From Zygaena filipendulae (Eukaryota; Arthropoda; Insecta; Lepidoptera; Zygaenidae), in contig OU015654.1 of NCBI GenBank assembly GCA_907165275.2, positions 8,821,501 through 8,885,500 of the forward strand: 64,000 nt of DNA, given 5' to 3'. Made by a program: the position numbers and the translations under genes. Positions 1-13,000 of the stretch are shown in pieces; position 1 is the stretch's first letter; the number at the start of each line of letters is the position of its first letter. The notes beneath the pieces are model-generated. The model saw only the letters and a list, made by a program, of their open reading frames with translations. It made no database searches and was not told the DNA's origin.

Positions 1-299
1 CAATCGAAGTGAAAAGCACTGTTTATAACTTGTTCACAAACTTGCCTTCGGCTCTGGCTGCTAAAAGTCTCGGATAAAAATGGTTCATATTGTGCACTTG
101 TTGTAAAATCTACTATTAGTTAAGTTTAAAAGGAGTAGGTATAATGTAGAAAGTCGATTGTCATTTGTCAGTCACAATATTTTGTCTTTGGCGCATCGCC
201 GCCGGCCGCTGCACGTTGCCGCGGCACGATCGCTGGGTACGCTTGACCGGCTCGTACGACTTGTAGTACGGACCGCCAAGAGGGGATTTGTGGATTAGC

Positions 300-2165
300 T
301 AAAGCGCGTCAGATGAACATAAGGGGGGTACCTTGCACCATGTTGAGTACCTCCACCAAATATAGGCCCTCTACACTGGTGGGTGCGTCTAGAATAACCG
401 ATCAGATTAGTAAAAAAAAATCGATAACTCGAAATACTCGAGCGCGTCAGATTAAGATATGGTGGGTTAATTACATAGTGAGAAGTATGTATATGAATAA
501 TCTGACCATTTGAACGTGACGTAAGGGAGTTAGAGGATCACAAACTTGCAAAAAAAAAACGCAACTTCGACATTCTCGAGCGCAGTTGATTTATTTTTTA
601 TTTTAAAGTAAATAACTCAAGGATAGCGGGAAAAATATTATCTGCCGATTTTCATAAGCCGAAGAAACAAAAATCGTCTTCGAATCGAACGAGCAGCTGC
701 AGTGAAACATGTACCTATTCATATCTCTGTCTTTCTTTCCCTTTTACTTTTTCTCTATCTCTCACTCTCTCGCACCGTCCTCACACTACTTTCCGTCGCC
801 ATAACGTCATCACAGTATATCACGGCGCTAAACGTGTCAAATTATAACTTTTTTTGGTCGGTTAAAATACATATTAAAATAAGTTAAGGTAAGTATTACA
901 TCAAACTATAGGTTCACCTATAACCTTTCACTTTAATGTAATTATATATTTTATTTTATTTTATTAGCCTGTATTCAGAAAAAACAATTGCTTAAAACTA
1001 TTTTGACCACGGTAACAAGTTAGCTCCCTTTATTTTCTGTGTGCCCATTAGCAAAGGCCTCCCCCATCAGTCTCCATTTGCTCGCGTTCAGTGCGTCCCT
1101 GTGCCAGGTTCTTCCTGCCTCTAATACCATATCATCCTCCCATCGTCTGTATGGTCTTCCTCTTATCCTTTTTCCGTCCCTTGGATACCAGGTAGTAATC
1201 ATCTTGCTCCATTTATCTGGACCCCTCATCAGTTGGCCAGACCATTTCCATTTCAAATGTCTTATTTTGGAACTTTATTATATATATATTATATAATAAA
1301 GCTCATCACAAAACAACGCGTTCATGTTATTATATGTAAAACGCTCTGGCTTGTTTGTGCTTTAAAGTTAGTTTTGTGAATAATATTTTGTGATCTTTTA
1401 CATATTTCATAGAAATATAAAGTGTGTTTTTTGTGAACAAGAAATAGCTCATAAAGTTATTAAACTTACGTCAGAAAGAAAAAAAAATCTTAAAAATATA
1501 TCATAATTTTTGTTTCTAGCAGTCAGATTAATAATACCCCTCAAAATTATTGTCAGATTTTAAGCCAACATAACTTGGAGTCCAAGCTGAACCTTCTGTA
1601 AAATAATCTGACACGCTCGAGTATTTCAAAATTGAGATTTTTTTTTGCATTTTCAAAAATTCGCTACTACCTTGCGTCACCTCCAAATTGGCAGATTTTC
1701 GAAGGGGAGCATTTTTAGGGCTCACTTAACATCCCCTTTGAATATCTGACGCGCTGGAGTAAATGTTTTTTTTTTTTTCATTTTCTCCACTTCCGGATGG
1801 CCACCCCCACCACGCAAATCGGCAGATGAATATATTTTCGATATCAGAGACACCTTGGAGTATCTAAACTACAATATCTGACGCGCTCGAGTATTTCCAT
1901 TTTAATATTTTTTTTTACATTTTTGAAAGCTTGTAGAAGCTAAACCCACCGGTGAATGAAAAAATATCATATGACCTTATTTTGTTTATATCTCCTAATC
2001 TTCAAAACCCAATAGGTCCCAACGACGCTCGAGTCACTCCCGAATTAGCATCGGTATCTCCCGTACTATTGGTCACCACTCATCTATACAAACCCAACCT
2101 GACCAAGAATGTCGGGTGCTCTATGCCCTGCCTAAAGTAAAAAAATACGTACCTACTTGTAACAA
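300..2165 (+). repeat. Unclassified large repeat with GCGCTCGAGTA motifs
   Basis: The segment 300-810 reappears in reverse at about 19400-19915 and 1990-2080 reappears in reverse at about 18752-18830, so this is a dispersed repeat rather than unique DNA. A motif close to TCTGACGCGCTCGAGTA occurs in reverse near 302, 440 and 580 and forward near 1610, 1745 and 1880. An RTE fragment interrupts the middle. 2085-2165 also matches 59150-59225 in reverse. No coding domain was recognised, so the class is unknown. Confidence 0.55.
1020..1268 (-). mobile_element. RTE-type non-LTR retrotransposon, C-terminal fragment
   Basis: Minus-strand translation gives about 80 residues of the conserved tail found after the reverse transcriptase of RTE-like elements: a W-x-G-x-x-M-R-G-P-D-K-W start, then RGRPYRRWEDD and a W-x-x-x-A-x-N-x-x-x-W pattern ending in a stop near 1020. 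The upstream reverse transcriptase is absent, so the copy is 5' truncated. The higher-coordinate edge abuts a short TA-rich inverted repeat at about 1276-1303. The family assignment rests on recognising this tail. Confidence 0.7.
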
Positions 2166-2235
2166 AAAACTACTTGTTATCACTTCATAGTACAAGTAAC
2201 TGTAGTTTTTGGTATCAGTGTTACTTTTTCATCAA

Positions 2236-3064
2236 AATAAAAAAAAAAATTAAAACCGACTTCCAAAAAACAAAAAGTAAAAATAAAAAAATACAGATTT
2301 AATCCAAAACACAAAAATACTCGTAATAATTGGTTTGTGCTACCACTGATCGATTTGAATTCGGTGCCAAGCCCGCTCGTGTCTGCCCACTTGGATGTTC
2401 TGCTCACGACAAGCTCGTGGCGAGAATGGACGTAGTCCATTTGGCTTGTCACCGACTTCTAATCGATCAATGGTAGCACAAACCAATAATAATATTACGA
2501 GTATTTTTCATTTTTCGGATTATATCTGAATTTTGATAATTTTTACTTTTTAGTATAGTGCATTTTTGTATTTTTTGCAAGTCGGTTTGTTTTGTTAAAA
2601 TATTGTTATTTCTCGCTTTTAAGTGAGTCGGTTTGTAATTTATCTAAGTTACCTTAGCCTAATGTCAACTGTTCATCAAATTTTACTAAATATTGCTTTT
2701 TCTGATGTAGGGACGTTGATTGTTGAAGAGTTCTCCTCGTACTACACCATTAGTTCCACTTATTCGCATGCATTGTGACGAGCATAAATTGTTTAGAAAC
2801 TATATTAAAGTTAACTAATTGGAACCCGTGAAATACGTATTATTGTTGAGTAGTTCCGATGACCATCTGTGGTCTTCATTATCAGTTCCACTTCTCCAAA
2901 TTTTGCTTTCCGAAAGCAAATGAACGATTTTCTATAAAAAATAGCCAAATTGCTTATAGGTGTGCCTGTAATAATCGGTTCACCCACTCCAAAATTCTTA
3001 GGTAACAAACAAAAAAATATAGTCGAATTGAGAACCTCCTCCTTTTTTGGAAGTCGGTTAAAAA
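2236..3064 (+). mobile_element. AACCGACTTCC composite non-autonomous element, copy 1
   Basis: It starts with an AT-rich arm carrying AACCGACTTCC and ends with GGAAGTCGGTTAAAAA. Module one (about 2236-2610) is a long imperfect palindrome. Module two (2611-3064) starts with TTATTTCTCGC, includes ACCATCTGTGGTCTTCA and ends with the GAACCTCCTCC box. The same modules in the same order occur at 3864-4840 (reverse), 8709-9634 and 16580-17710. No transposase is encoded, so it is a non-autonomous DNA element by inference. Confidence 0.65.
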
Positions 3065-3863
3065 CAATATTTGGTGAGTATTTTATCTATTTTAGCAAGC
3101 AAAAACAATATACAACGTGTTATTGAATTAACCAAAAACCTGATGCACCCCATTTAAAAAAATAAACAATAATAATTAAAATATAAATTATCTATGTCGA
3201 AAAAATTAATAGTTTAAAGTTATTCAACATTAGAGGTGTCAGGTGACCTATCTACAAAAGTTCAAGCGCTACGTCCGCACCTTAGTGTCATTGACCGATT
3301 CGTTGTTTTTGCTATGGGTGGGGCGGGGCGTACACGTCAAATATTGTAATAAAAATCCTCGGTATAGAGTGGGTTCAATTTAGACGGAGTTAGTTTATTT
3401 TACTAAGTACTTAGTCTTACGGTATAAAAAATATTTTGGTGAGCACTTCAATTAGTTACATTCTACGAAAATTTTTATGTGTTTATGATATTTTTTATTT
3501 CATCCTTTTTTATGCAAAATTTTCATACATTTAAGAGCTTTCCAAGTCTATCTTTCTTCAAACTTATGGGAACAATTTAGATTCTAGGACATTCTAGACC
3601 AATTTGTAATATTTTCAACTTATTTAAAACATCCAAATACCTAGGTATAATATTTTAGAGCTTTCCAGATCTTTCTCCAAAATTCTAAACAATATAGAAT
3701 ACTCGAGTCTGATTAAAATCATTTTCAATCCATTTGAAACCTTTTCATATAGGTATTTAAGAGCTCTCCAAATCATTCTCCGAATTTCTAGATTAGTACG
3801 GAACTTGTAGACGACGGTGTTTCAAATATTCTAGATAAATTTAGAATATTCTGAATCATTCTT

Positions 3864-4840
3864 TTTAACCGACTTCCAAAACGGAGGAGGTTCGATTGTA
3901 TCTATTTTTTTTTTGGTCACACCACAGATGGTCATCGGAACTACTCAACAATAATACGTATTTCACGGATTCCGATTGGAGCGATTTCAAAAATTGTTTT
4001 TTTTTTTTGAAAGGGGATATTCCAATCCCAATTTGATCCCATTGTCACCAAGTCGAGATCTGATGATGGGATCTTGGAGTAATAGAGGGAACTCTTCAAA
4101 AATTATAGGTACGTTACACCTATAGCGATTTTTGGATTTTTTATAGAAAATCGTTCATTTGCTTTCGGAAAGCAAAATTTGGAGAAGTGGAACTGATAAT
4201 GAAGACCACAGATGGTCATCGGAACTACTCAACAATAATACGTATTTCACAGATTCCGATTCGTTAACTTTAATATGGTTTCTAAACAATTTATGCTCGT
4301 CACAATGTATATGGTGAAGTGGAACTGATGATGATGTACCAAGAGAACTCAACAATTAACTTCCCTGCGTCGGGAAAAGCAATATTTTGTAAAAGGTGAT
4401 GAGCAGTTGACATTAGGCTATTGCAACTTAAAGAAATTACGAACTAAGTCACTTAAAAGCGAGAAATAAACAAAATTTTAACAAAAAAAATTTAAACCGA
4501 CTTCCAAAAACACAAAACTAAAAATCTAAAAATAAAAAGCTAAACATAACAACATATCGTATGAAGTCGGTGACAAGCCAAATATGGAGGGGGAGATGGG
4601 CTAAGTTTACTCCCGCCACCAGCTCTTCGTGAGCAGGACAGCCGAAGTGGGCAGGCAGACACCAGCGGGCTTGTCACCGAATTCAAACCGATCAGTGGTA
4701 GCAGAAACCAATAATAATATTACGTGTGTTTTGTCTTTTGAATTAAATCGGTATGTTGTTATTTGTAGCTTTTTATTTTTAGATTTTTAGTTTTGTGTTT
4801 TTGGAAGTCGGTTTTAATTTTTTTGTTAAAATTTTGTTTT
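3864..4840 (-). mobile_element. AACCGACTTCC composite element, copy 2
   Basis: This copy is in reverse relative to copy 1. The outer GAACCTCCTCC-like end is at 3864-3900 and the palindromic module at about 4478-4840, whose two arms (AACCGACTTCCAAAAAC and its complement) are nearly identical over about 60 nt. The ACCACAGATGGTCATCGG segment occurs twice (3924 and 4204), showing an internal duplication. Confidence 0.65.
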
Positions 4841-5373
4841 AACATCAGCTAATTAGCAGTGAAAGTCCGGTCAAAACCGTTTGGAAGATTCTCCTGCGTG
4901 AATTTCGGAATTCCCTCAGGAACCGAGGGCCGATCATGACAAAAACTAAAACTGTAGATATACTCGGGTTTATAGTATAAAGACAACTTTCTTAACCGGA
5001 AATCAAACCCCGAGGGCGGGTATAGAAATATTTCACATACATTGCGTCCTCCTATATAGGCAATATCTCTGTTATTGAATGTCATAATAGTATAGCTGTA
5101 CCTATTTAATGAGACCAACAAAGTTATAATCTTAATTTCAAATAAATCTAAATTTAAGTTCTGTTATTCAAACATTTGAAATTCAACAAAATATTTTTTA
5201 ATTATCTTTATAATTTTGAGAAATGGGCATTTATCTTTATAATCTTTTTTACTATTTACTTCTACAATTATAAAAACACAACGTGTCTATTAAAATATTG
5301 CTATCTACATTCGGTCAGGTGAGAAGTACCTACCTATACTGATGTTTAAATTTTGTCGATTTAACTTATTACC

Positions 5374-5545
5374 TAGCTGTGCCCCGTGGTTTCACCGGAA
5401 TCCCCGCAGGAATTACGGGATAAAAAGTATCCTAAGTTTTTCCTTATAACATTAGCTATCTGTGAGTGAAAGTCCCGTCAAAATCCGTTGAGCCGTTTTA
5501 GAGATTAGCTGGAACAAACAATCAGACTGAGAAAAAATTTTAAAA
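5374..5545 (-). repeat. LEP1-like element, diverged copy
   Basis: It begins with CTAGCTGTGCCCCG, followed by the GGGATAAAAAGTA box and an AACAAACA segment. The canonical other end (ATTATAAATGTGAAAG) is missing. Family assignment to the Helitron-like LEP1 group of Lepidoptera is from recognition of these boxes. Confidence 0.55.
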
Positions 5546-6103
5546 TTGATTTTTTGATGCAAGTACCGTATACAGGGTTACAGGAAAAGTCGACCTAGAT
5601 CCATTAAGGGCGTGTAGTACACATCATTTCTGAATGATTTCACTATGGAACCCCCCATCCTCCTAAACTTAACCGTTTTCGAGATATTCGAGTTTTAATT
5701 TTTTTTTATGAAAATGCCCAATTTTTCGGCTATTCAATTGAATATTTTGAATTTTTTTGACTCTTATGATTATTTTTTGGTTTTTTACATGAAGAATGAG
5801 ATGCTTAATGACCTCAATGATTAAAATTGCACGTAAGTTAACTAAATAGGTCATTATAGACGATCGAAACTTAAGAAAATAAGTACAAATAATAAAAAAA
5901 TATTTTTCTTTTCTGGATATCTCAAAAAATTATTATGGCACTTGCTCTGCACTTAAAAACATCTAAATTTTATCAGCTATCCAACGAGGTATAACAACCT
6001 AGGGTATTTATTAACCTCAAAGGTGAAACTTAGTTTCTAAGGCTACATGGCAGTCAGAATAAATAGCGCTTATTTAATCTAATTAATTTGACTTAAGTTC
6101 AAC

Positions 6104-6215
6104 ATCATCATTTCAGCCTACTGGCTTCCACTACTGAACATAGGCCTTCCTCGGCTAGGTACAACCTTCATGCATCCATCGATGTCCCGCTATCCTGACC
6201 TGACCCTACAATAAA
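6104..6215 (-). mobile_element. RTE-type 3' end scrap
   Basis: A short ATC run followed by TTTCAGCC and CACTACTGAACATAGGCC matches the reverse complement of the 3' end of RTE-like elements common in Lepidoptera (stop codon, then an ATG/GAT microsatellite tail). Reading frame is decayed. Confidence 0.5.
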
Positions 6216-6695
6216 AGTAGGTACTGAGCTGCTGCCAAAAAGCTCCCCGCCTCAATAGGATCTCCACATTCATCAGTTAAACGGAGGATGGACGGACCAC
6301 AAAATGACGGAAGAGAAATTTCTCAACCGTCGGATCCGTTTGTCAGATGCTCGGCGGGCGGCGTCTATCTTGTGGTTGGGAATCAATGTTGGGAGGCCAA
6401 CCCTCAATATTTGTTATCATATTGTACCTATACTTGTAGTATGCGTGTGTTGTAATTTTTATGTTGTGTCAAAAAAGCTTTTTTTAATTCAATTCAATTT
6501 CAAGTGCATATTAATAATATTAGGGACTATCATTGGTATACTGTTCCCCGTTTCAGGATTTCCTCGGTAGCTCCGAGATAAAAGTAGTCTGTGTGCTTCA
6601 ACAACTATCTCCTTTCATGCGAAGCCATTTCAGCGTGAAGGTATTTAAAAATTGAAAGATAACTAGGTATCTACATACGAGTAGTCTAAGAATAA

Positions 6696-6931
6696 CCGCC
6701 GCACTCAGAGTCGAGTTTAATGATTACTTAGTTAAGTATAGATTTTAAAACAAAACTGCCGCAATCAGAGACGTTCAGTAAATTAATGTTAGTTGGCATT
6801 TAATGAGATGTAACTTAATTAGTTAAATGCCAATTAGCATTAATTTATTAAACACATCTGATTACGGCAGTTTTGTTTTAAAAATCTATACTTAACTAAG
6901 TAATCATTAAAGTCGACTCTGAGAGCGGCGG
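6696..6931. mobile_element. Foldback MITE with TAA target-site duplication
   Basis: A 236-bp element whose two halves are near-perfect reverse complements over about 105-115 nt each, starting CCGCCGC and ending GCGGCGG. It is flanked directly by TAA (6693-6695 and 6932-6934). A 3-bp TAA duplication with GC-rich inverted repeats is characteristic of PIF/Harbinger-derived MITEs. No transposase is present. The superfamily is an inference from the duplication length. Confidence 0.75.
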
Positions 6932-7617
6932 TAAGGTCGTGTTGTAAATTAGGTACAATTAAAACCCGATCATAATTCTTTGAACTACGATAAAATTCAT
7001 TCTATTAGTATACCTGGGTGCTCAAACGAAATAAGTTTTTATTTCGTCTGAGCCTGGGTGGTGTATTATTAGGTCATTTTCAAACGCAAAGTGCAAGTTC
7101 TATGTTTTTCGTTTAACCAAAAGTAGAATTTATATTCATCCTCGTTTATTTTTTTCTGAATCACTAACACTTTTTGGTAAGTATTAGAAAAAGAACTCAA
7201 AACAGGTAAATTTAAGATTTGATGCCCTTATGAAAATATAGTGTTGTGTTACGTACTGGGCTAACCATTTTATATTTAGGAGAAACCTAGAGCAGCTAAT
7301 AAGTTGTAGGTAGTTTTTTAGATAATCCCTAAATCACAAGGGAACATTCGCAGTTCCCCACTAATTTCGATGAGACCTTACCACCTTAGACCCGAAGGTC
7401 GACTCAGAAACTAGCTAGAGAGCACATGGTCATAAAACAATGATAGGTATTTCTGACATTGTTGGAGGTAATCTTTAGATCTACCGATTACTTATAGGAA
7501 GCTAATAGGATGCTTTTATTCAGAAATTCCTACAGGAACTCCAAAATTACCGTGGATGAAACTGCGGGGTACAGCTCATTAAAGATCAAAAAATGCAAAA
7601 CAATTGTTTTATAAAAG

Positions 7618-7951
7618 TTTAGCTGTTCCCCGCGGTTTCACCCGCGTTAGTTACGGAGATCCCGCGGGTATTCCGAGATAACTTACTACCCTATATTTTT
7701 TCTGTACCTACCCGTGACAACGTGTAGACTGTAGGTATGTATGTATAATTGTATATGCAAAATTTAATGTAGTTTCTTCCGCGTTAATTTCGCAGTTCCT
7801 GTCGGAATTCCGTGATAAAAAGTAGAATATGTTCTTTTCTGTATCACTTGACAACGCGTATGCAAAATTTCGTGGCGATCGGTTGAGCCGTTTAGCCGTG
7901 AAAGTGTAACAAACAAACTCACTTTCGCATTTATAATATTAGTAAGGATTC
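7618..7951 (-). repeat. LEP1-like element with internal duplication
   Basis: It begins AGCTGTTCCCCGCGGTTTC and ends CATTTATAATATTAGTAAGG. The 'GCGTTAATTTCG...GGGATAAAAAGTA' portion occurs twice (about 7640-7690 and 7780-7830), making this copy longer than the usual 180-200 bp. Confidence 0.7.
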
Positions 7952-8457
7952 ACTATAATCATACAAAAATAATTATGTACCTACAGGTATTTATTGAGCT
8001 CTTGGATGTTAAATTTGATGATTTGATCTCAGTTTCAGACAATCCGTTGAGTCCGTTGCCAAAACTACTGCATTTGAACATGATTTCTTGTTTAAAGTCA
8101 GGAGATATTTAACATTCAAGTGACTTCTTAGTTTGTACAACGCAAATTTTAAATATAAAGCTAAATTTTTGGTCTAACTGGAATATAATAATTCGTCGTG
8201 TCTCATAGTTCAAAAGGCATCATATCTCTATGGAGTGTCTACCTTAAAGGTGTAGTCAATCTACCATCTTATTCTCTATGACCAACAACATTCCTTGCCC
8301 ATAACGCACGTCCTGAAAACACAATTTCAAACGCCCCAGATGCCAAAATATTAGAAATTAATATTCTGTATGCCATTAGAAACGTTGAAAATGTATTTGT
8401 TTGAAGTGAAACTTCTATGAGCGCGAGGGAAATGTATAAATTTCTAATATTCACGCG

Positions 8458-8560
8458 TTCCACTGAACCGATCATCACGAAATTTTGTATACACGTTGTC
8501 AGGGGTACAGAGAGGGGTGTATAGAGTACTTTTTATCACAAAACTCCGGCAGGTAACATG
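8458..8560 (+). repeat. LEP1-like element fragment
   Basis: Central boxes only (GAAATTTTGTATACACG, TTGTCAGGGGTACAGAG, GAGTACTTTTTATC); both ends are missing or diverged. Confidence 0.5.
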
Positions 8561-8708
8561 ATAGGTCACATGATAAATGCGAGCGAAGTTTTCATTGGAC
8601 ACTATAAAAACATGATAGACTGACAAAGGGAGGCGCTGGCACAGATCCTTTATCTTATAAAGTTTATGTCTTTTACTTATCAGTCTTCAACCGTTCTTAA
8701 TGCTCAAA

Positions 8709-9634
8709 AAATTTTAACAAAAAAATTAAAACTGACTTCCAAAAACACAAAACTAAAAAGCTAAAAATAACAAAACACCGATGTAGGTATCGGTTTGAAT
8801 TCGTTGAAGCCCGCTTGTGTCTGCCCACTTGGGTTGCTCTGCTCATGACGAGCTCGTGGCGGGAGTGGACTTAGCCCATCTACACAATATCTACTCCATA
8901 TTTGGTTTGTCACCGACTTCAAACCGATCAATGGTAGCACAAACCAATAATAATATTACGTGTATTTTTGTCTTTTGGATTACATCGGTATCTTTTGTTA
9001 ATTTAGCTTTTTAGTTTTGTGTTTTTGGAAGTCGGTTTTAATTTTTTTGTTAAAATTTTGTTTATTTCTCGCTTTTTAGTGGGTTGATTTGTAATTTATC
9101 TAAGTTACAAAAGCCTAATGTCAACTGCTCATAACCTTTTACAATATACCTATTGCTTTTCCCGATGCAGGGTTGTTAATTGTTGGGGAGTTCTCCTGGT
9201 ATATCACCATTATAGTTCCACTTCGCCATATACATTGTGACGAGCATAAATTGTTTAGAAACCACATTAAAGTTAACGAATCAGAACCTGTAAAATACCT
9301 ATAATTGAGTAGTTCAGATGACCATCTGTGGTCTTCATCATCAGTTCCAGTTCTTCAAATTTTGCTTTCCGAAAGCAAATGAACGATTAACTATAAAAAA
9401 TACCCAAATCGCTATAGGTGTGCCTATATTTTTGAAGAGTTCCCTCGATTTCTCCAAGATCCAATCATCAGATCTTGATTTCATGACAATGGGACCCAAC
9501 GGGAAGCACCAGCTTTCGAATAAAAAAAGAATCATCAAAATCAGTTCACCCAGTCGAAAGTTATAAGGTAACAAACATACAAAAAAAAGCGTTGAATTGA
9601 GAACCTCCTCCTTTTAGGGAAGTCGGTTAAAAAA
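8709..9634 (+). mobile_element. AACCGACTTCC composite element, copy 3 (most complete)
   Basis: The palindromic module spans 8709-9062 with arms beginning AAAATTTTAACAAAAAAATT and ending with its complement. The second module follows without a gap and ends with GAACCTCCTCC and GAAGTCGGTTAAAAAA at 9634. At about 925 bp it gives the best picture of the full unit. Minus-strand frames in the second module read for 77 codons but match nothing I know. Confidence 0.7.
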
Positions 9635-9956
9635 GCTTAGTTTATTTTTAAAAATTTTTTGATGTTGTTTCCTACTGTTATCTATCATCGATCATGTGTT
9701 TTTAAAAATTTAAACATTTACGAGCATTCAATTTTGAAATAGGATTACACAGCTGCGTCAAAAATAAAATAAATATTAACATAAAAAACAACATTTTATG
9801 GCACAGTTTCATTTATATTTACAATGCTTTTTCTCGTTTTAAATGCTACTTCCTACTACGTATTGTTGCTCGTTCTCGAAGTCCACTGTTCATCGCTTTG
9901 GTCATAATAGTAAAGTTACATTCAAGTATTAAGTCCTAAGTTATGGTAGGTTTTTT

Positions 9957-9982
9957 ACTAGCCGTTTTATAAAACGACTAGT
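9957..9982. repeat. Near-perfect 26-nt palindrome 3' of gene A
   Basis: ACTAG arms enclose CGTTTTATAAAACG with one mismatched pair. It lies 22-47 nt beyond the gene A stop on the minus strand and would form a hairpin in the 3' untranslated region if transcribed. Confidence 0.5.
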
Positions 9983-10003
9983 GCAAAACTAATAGTTGCT
10001 GCT

Positions 10004-13000
10004 TCATTCTTGTGGGGTTGCGTGTTCTTCCAGGTATTGCACCAGACGAAGGACGTAGGGGGGAACTGGTGGGGAGGTGGGGAGGATGTCACTCTGGAAA
10101 AATTAAATTTTTCATTAGTACAGTACCACTTTTAGAGTCAACCTATTTAATATAAATGCTTTTATGTGAGTATTAACGAGAAAATATTGTGTCACGACAA
10201 CTCCAAACAAATTACGGCAAATATGAAAAAAATGCCAAAACATTCTGCCAAAAATTTGATCGCCTACGGGCGTCCTAACTCTACAACTTTATTTATTAAA
10301 ACGTATCCCACATTATAAAACATAAAGCATTCACTACAAAATCAATTCTTTTTTAAAATAATATTATTCTCGTAAGAAATAAGAGTAACACCCATACATA
10401 TACACATAATATATCGTTAGCATGGTTTAATTTACGACATATAACCATGTAACTTAGTATGGGATCGAGTAGATCCATGTATTGTATGATATTAATATAT
10501 TATATTATTATTCATTTATCAATTTGTAATATTTTCCTAAAGTTTTTTACTATCTACTATTATATTATTTACCTGTGGGTGAAAACCGTCCTGGTCAGCG
10601 GTGAAGGAGACTTCGATGGGTCCGTTGGGTCCGGGGTACTGGTATCTCCCTTCAACAACCTGAAAATAAATGTTTTAGGCTCATCAAAAATAAAGTCAAA
10701 TAAAAAAATATTAAATCAGCAGATATTATTAATTATGAAAAATCTTTCACGCCAGTCAAATAAAAAGTTGGTAATTTTTTTTTTCATCCCCCACCTCGGA
10801 AGTGGTATTTTTGCTATTCGATATCTGAGTGCAAAAGTCGTTTTTATCCGCTTAAAGGTTGTAGGTTTCTACCAAGTATTATTTGTTATGTCCACCTGCG
10901 TGTTAACGCGTAAATTAGTGCGCTAATTAAGGCATTACGTAGATGTGGCCAACATGTTAACGGGTTAACTTACTAACGGCATTACTAATGATGTTAAACG
11001 TTAAGCGATAGCTCGGGTGTCGGTTTTTTGGACACATCAAAGGGTTTTAGCCATTTTAGCGCATTATTTAGTAAGCGGTGTTGGCTATGTAACGCCTTCT
11101 CATTCTGCGTGGCACACGCGCGGAGCAAGACCGTATTTACTTTGTTTTGGCGGGAACAACAAAAATACGACAATGGAATGGTCTAAGGTCCGTATTCCAG
11201 AAGGTGACTCAGATCACGTTTCTCTTGAGATTAGTTTTCTGAAATCTTAACTCAACTTTTTGCGCACAACTTTTTGCGCAAGTACAACTTATTGAAGCTT
11301 CGACCTCCATTTTGTGTTAACTCGTTATTTCACTAGAAATTAACTTTTAACGGCAAGTTGCAAACTAAATGTAGCCAACACGTATTTTAATGCCTTAATT
11401 AACGCGTAATTGGACATTAACATCAAAGTTAACGTTAACGCAGGTGGAGCAGTAGCATTATACATTATATAAATATTTTTCTGTAATACTTATCTATCAT
11501 AATATTGTAGTAAATAAATAAAGGATCTTGTGATTGTAAATGTTTTATTTTGCATTTAGTCATTTCCTCGCTGAGGGGGGATGAAAAGTTACATGTTGCA
11601 CTCGAGTGCAAAAATTTTTCACCTTTTGCGTTTTTGATTCCCTCGCTGGCGCTAAGATTCTAAATTTTGAATCACTCGCTGAGCTCGTGATGCAATTTTA
11701 GCATCCTTCGCTTGCTCGGTCATCAAAGTTGAGCACGCGGTTAAAAAGCAACTTTGCACTCATGTATAACAAATAACTATTTGATGTGCAGTAATATTTG
11801 ACCACATAATACCTATGTAATAACAAGATTTTGTTCTAAATTTGAAAATGTAACTTACCACGAAATCAACGTTGTTTTCTCTTGTCAGAGTTCCAGTGGC
11901 ATCACCGCTAATGCCATTTCCAGTCTCGTACCTGAAAACCATAGGCAAGTTCCATTTAAAATTTATAAATCCAAACAACTTGTTATTTAAAACAATTTGT
12001 TCCCGCGGTTTCTCCCATGTGAATTACTGGACTCCACCAAGAAATTATAAACCTTCCGGAATAAATCTATGATAGATAGTGTGGCTTCCGATACTCACAT
12101 TTTATATATTTATATTCACTTTATATGTACCTACCTATATAATTTGTAAGTATTTCTCGGGTCATTCGTTCGTCATCCATTTTCATTGTTACTGAATACA
12201 GTAAGTACAATGGGAACGGATTATTTGTAAATAACAACCTGCAGGGCAATTATGTAACTTCTGTTGCTATCATATTTCAGTTTCAATCAGAAAAATTGCA
12301 ATTTTGTGATTAATTAATCATATTTAGACAGCTTCAACTTTTAAAGTAGGTATCTACGTTTATTTAGATTAATTTCTACATATTGTAGGTGTGAAAACGT
12401 GCATATTGTAATCGCAAAACCACCATGTTTTTGATTGCAACCGAAAAATGATAGAAACAAAAGTTACATATAGCCCTTCTGTAATCACCTTAGCAACGCT
12501 TCAACTGCGCATGTCCGGACAGCTCAGGCATGCGCAGTTGCTTTTTATCAAAATCCATTCAGTAGTGTCGGAGTCCATCGCGGACAAACAACGTGACACG
12601 TGATTTATATATATTAAGATACTATAATACAATAAAATAATATATACTTATATCCTACTAATATTATAAACGCGAAAGTTTGTAAGTATGTATGTATGTA
12701 TGTATGTATGTATGGATGGATGGATGCATGTTTATTACTCTTTTACGCAAAAACTACTGGATGGATTTAAATTAAACTTTACAATAATATAGCTTATACG
12801 TCAGATTAACACACAAGGGACATATTATCCCGGTGTTCCCGCAGGAACTCTAAAATTAGCGCGGGTGAAACCGCGGGGCACAACTAGTATTTTATACTTT
12901 AAGAAAAAAATGTTAAGAAAAAATTACTAGGTACATAGTTTATAAATGTTAGTTATAATACATAACTGTTTATAATTAAGTAATAAACCTGAAAGCTTTT

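Larger units (their letters stand above)
1..9950. other. Gene-free, repeat-dense left flank
   Basis: No exon of a recognisable gene was found on either strand. The stretch holds an unclassified repeat (about 300-2160), an RTE tail (1020-1268), composite AACCGACTTCC elements (2236-3064, 3864-4840, 8709-9634), LEP1-like copies (5374-5545, 7618-7951, 8458-8560), an RTE scrap (6104-6215) and a foldback MITE (6696-6931). The segments 3065-3860, 4841-5370, 5546-6100, 6216-6690, 6935-7617 and 7952-8457 show nothing I can name apart from AT-rich unique-looking DNA. Confidence 0.7.

Noticed and set aside
9341..9574. 77-codon minus-strand ORF that recurs in pieces at other loci
   Set aside because: It lies in the composite repeat and the frame is broken differently in each copy, so it is not under coding constraint.
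10459..10926. A 155-codon plus-strand ORF
   Set aside because: It is antisense to an exon of gene A and continues into repeat sequence; composition is AT-driven.
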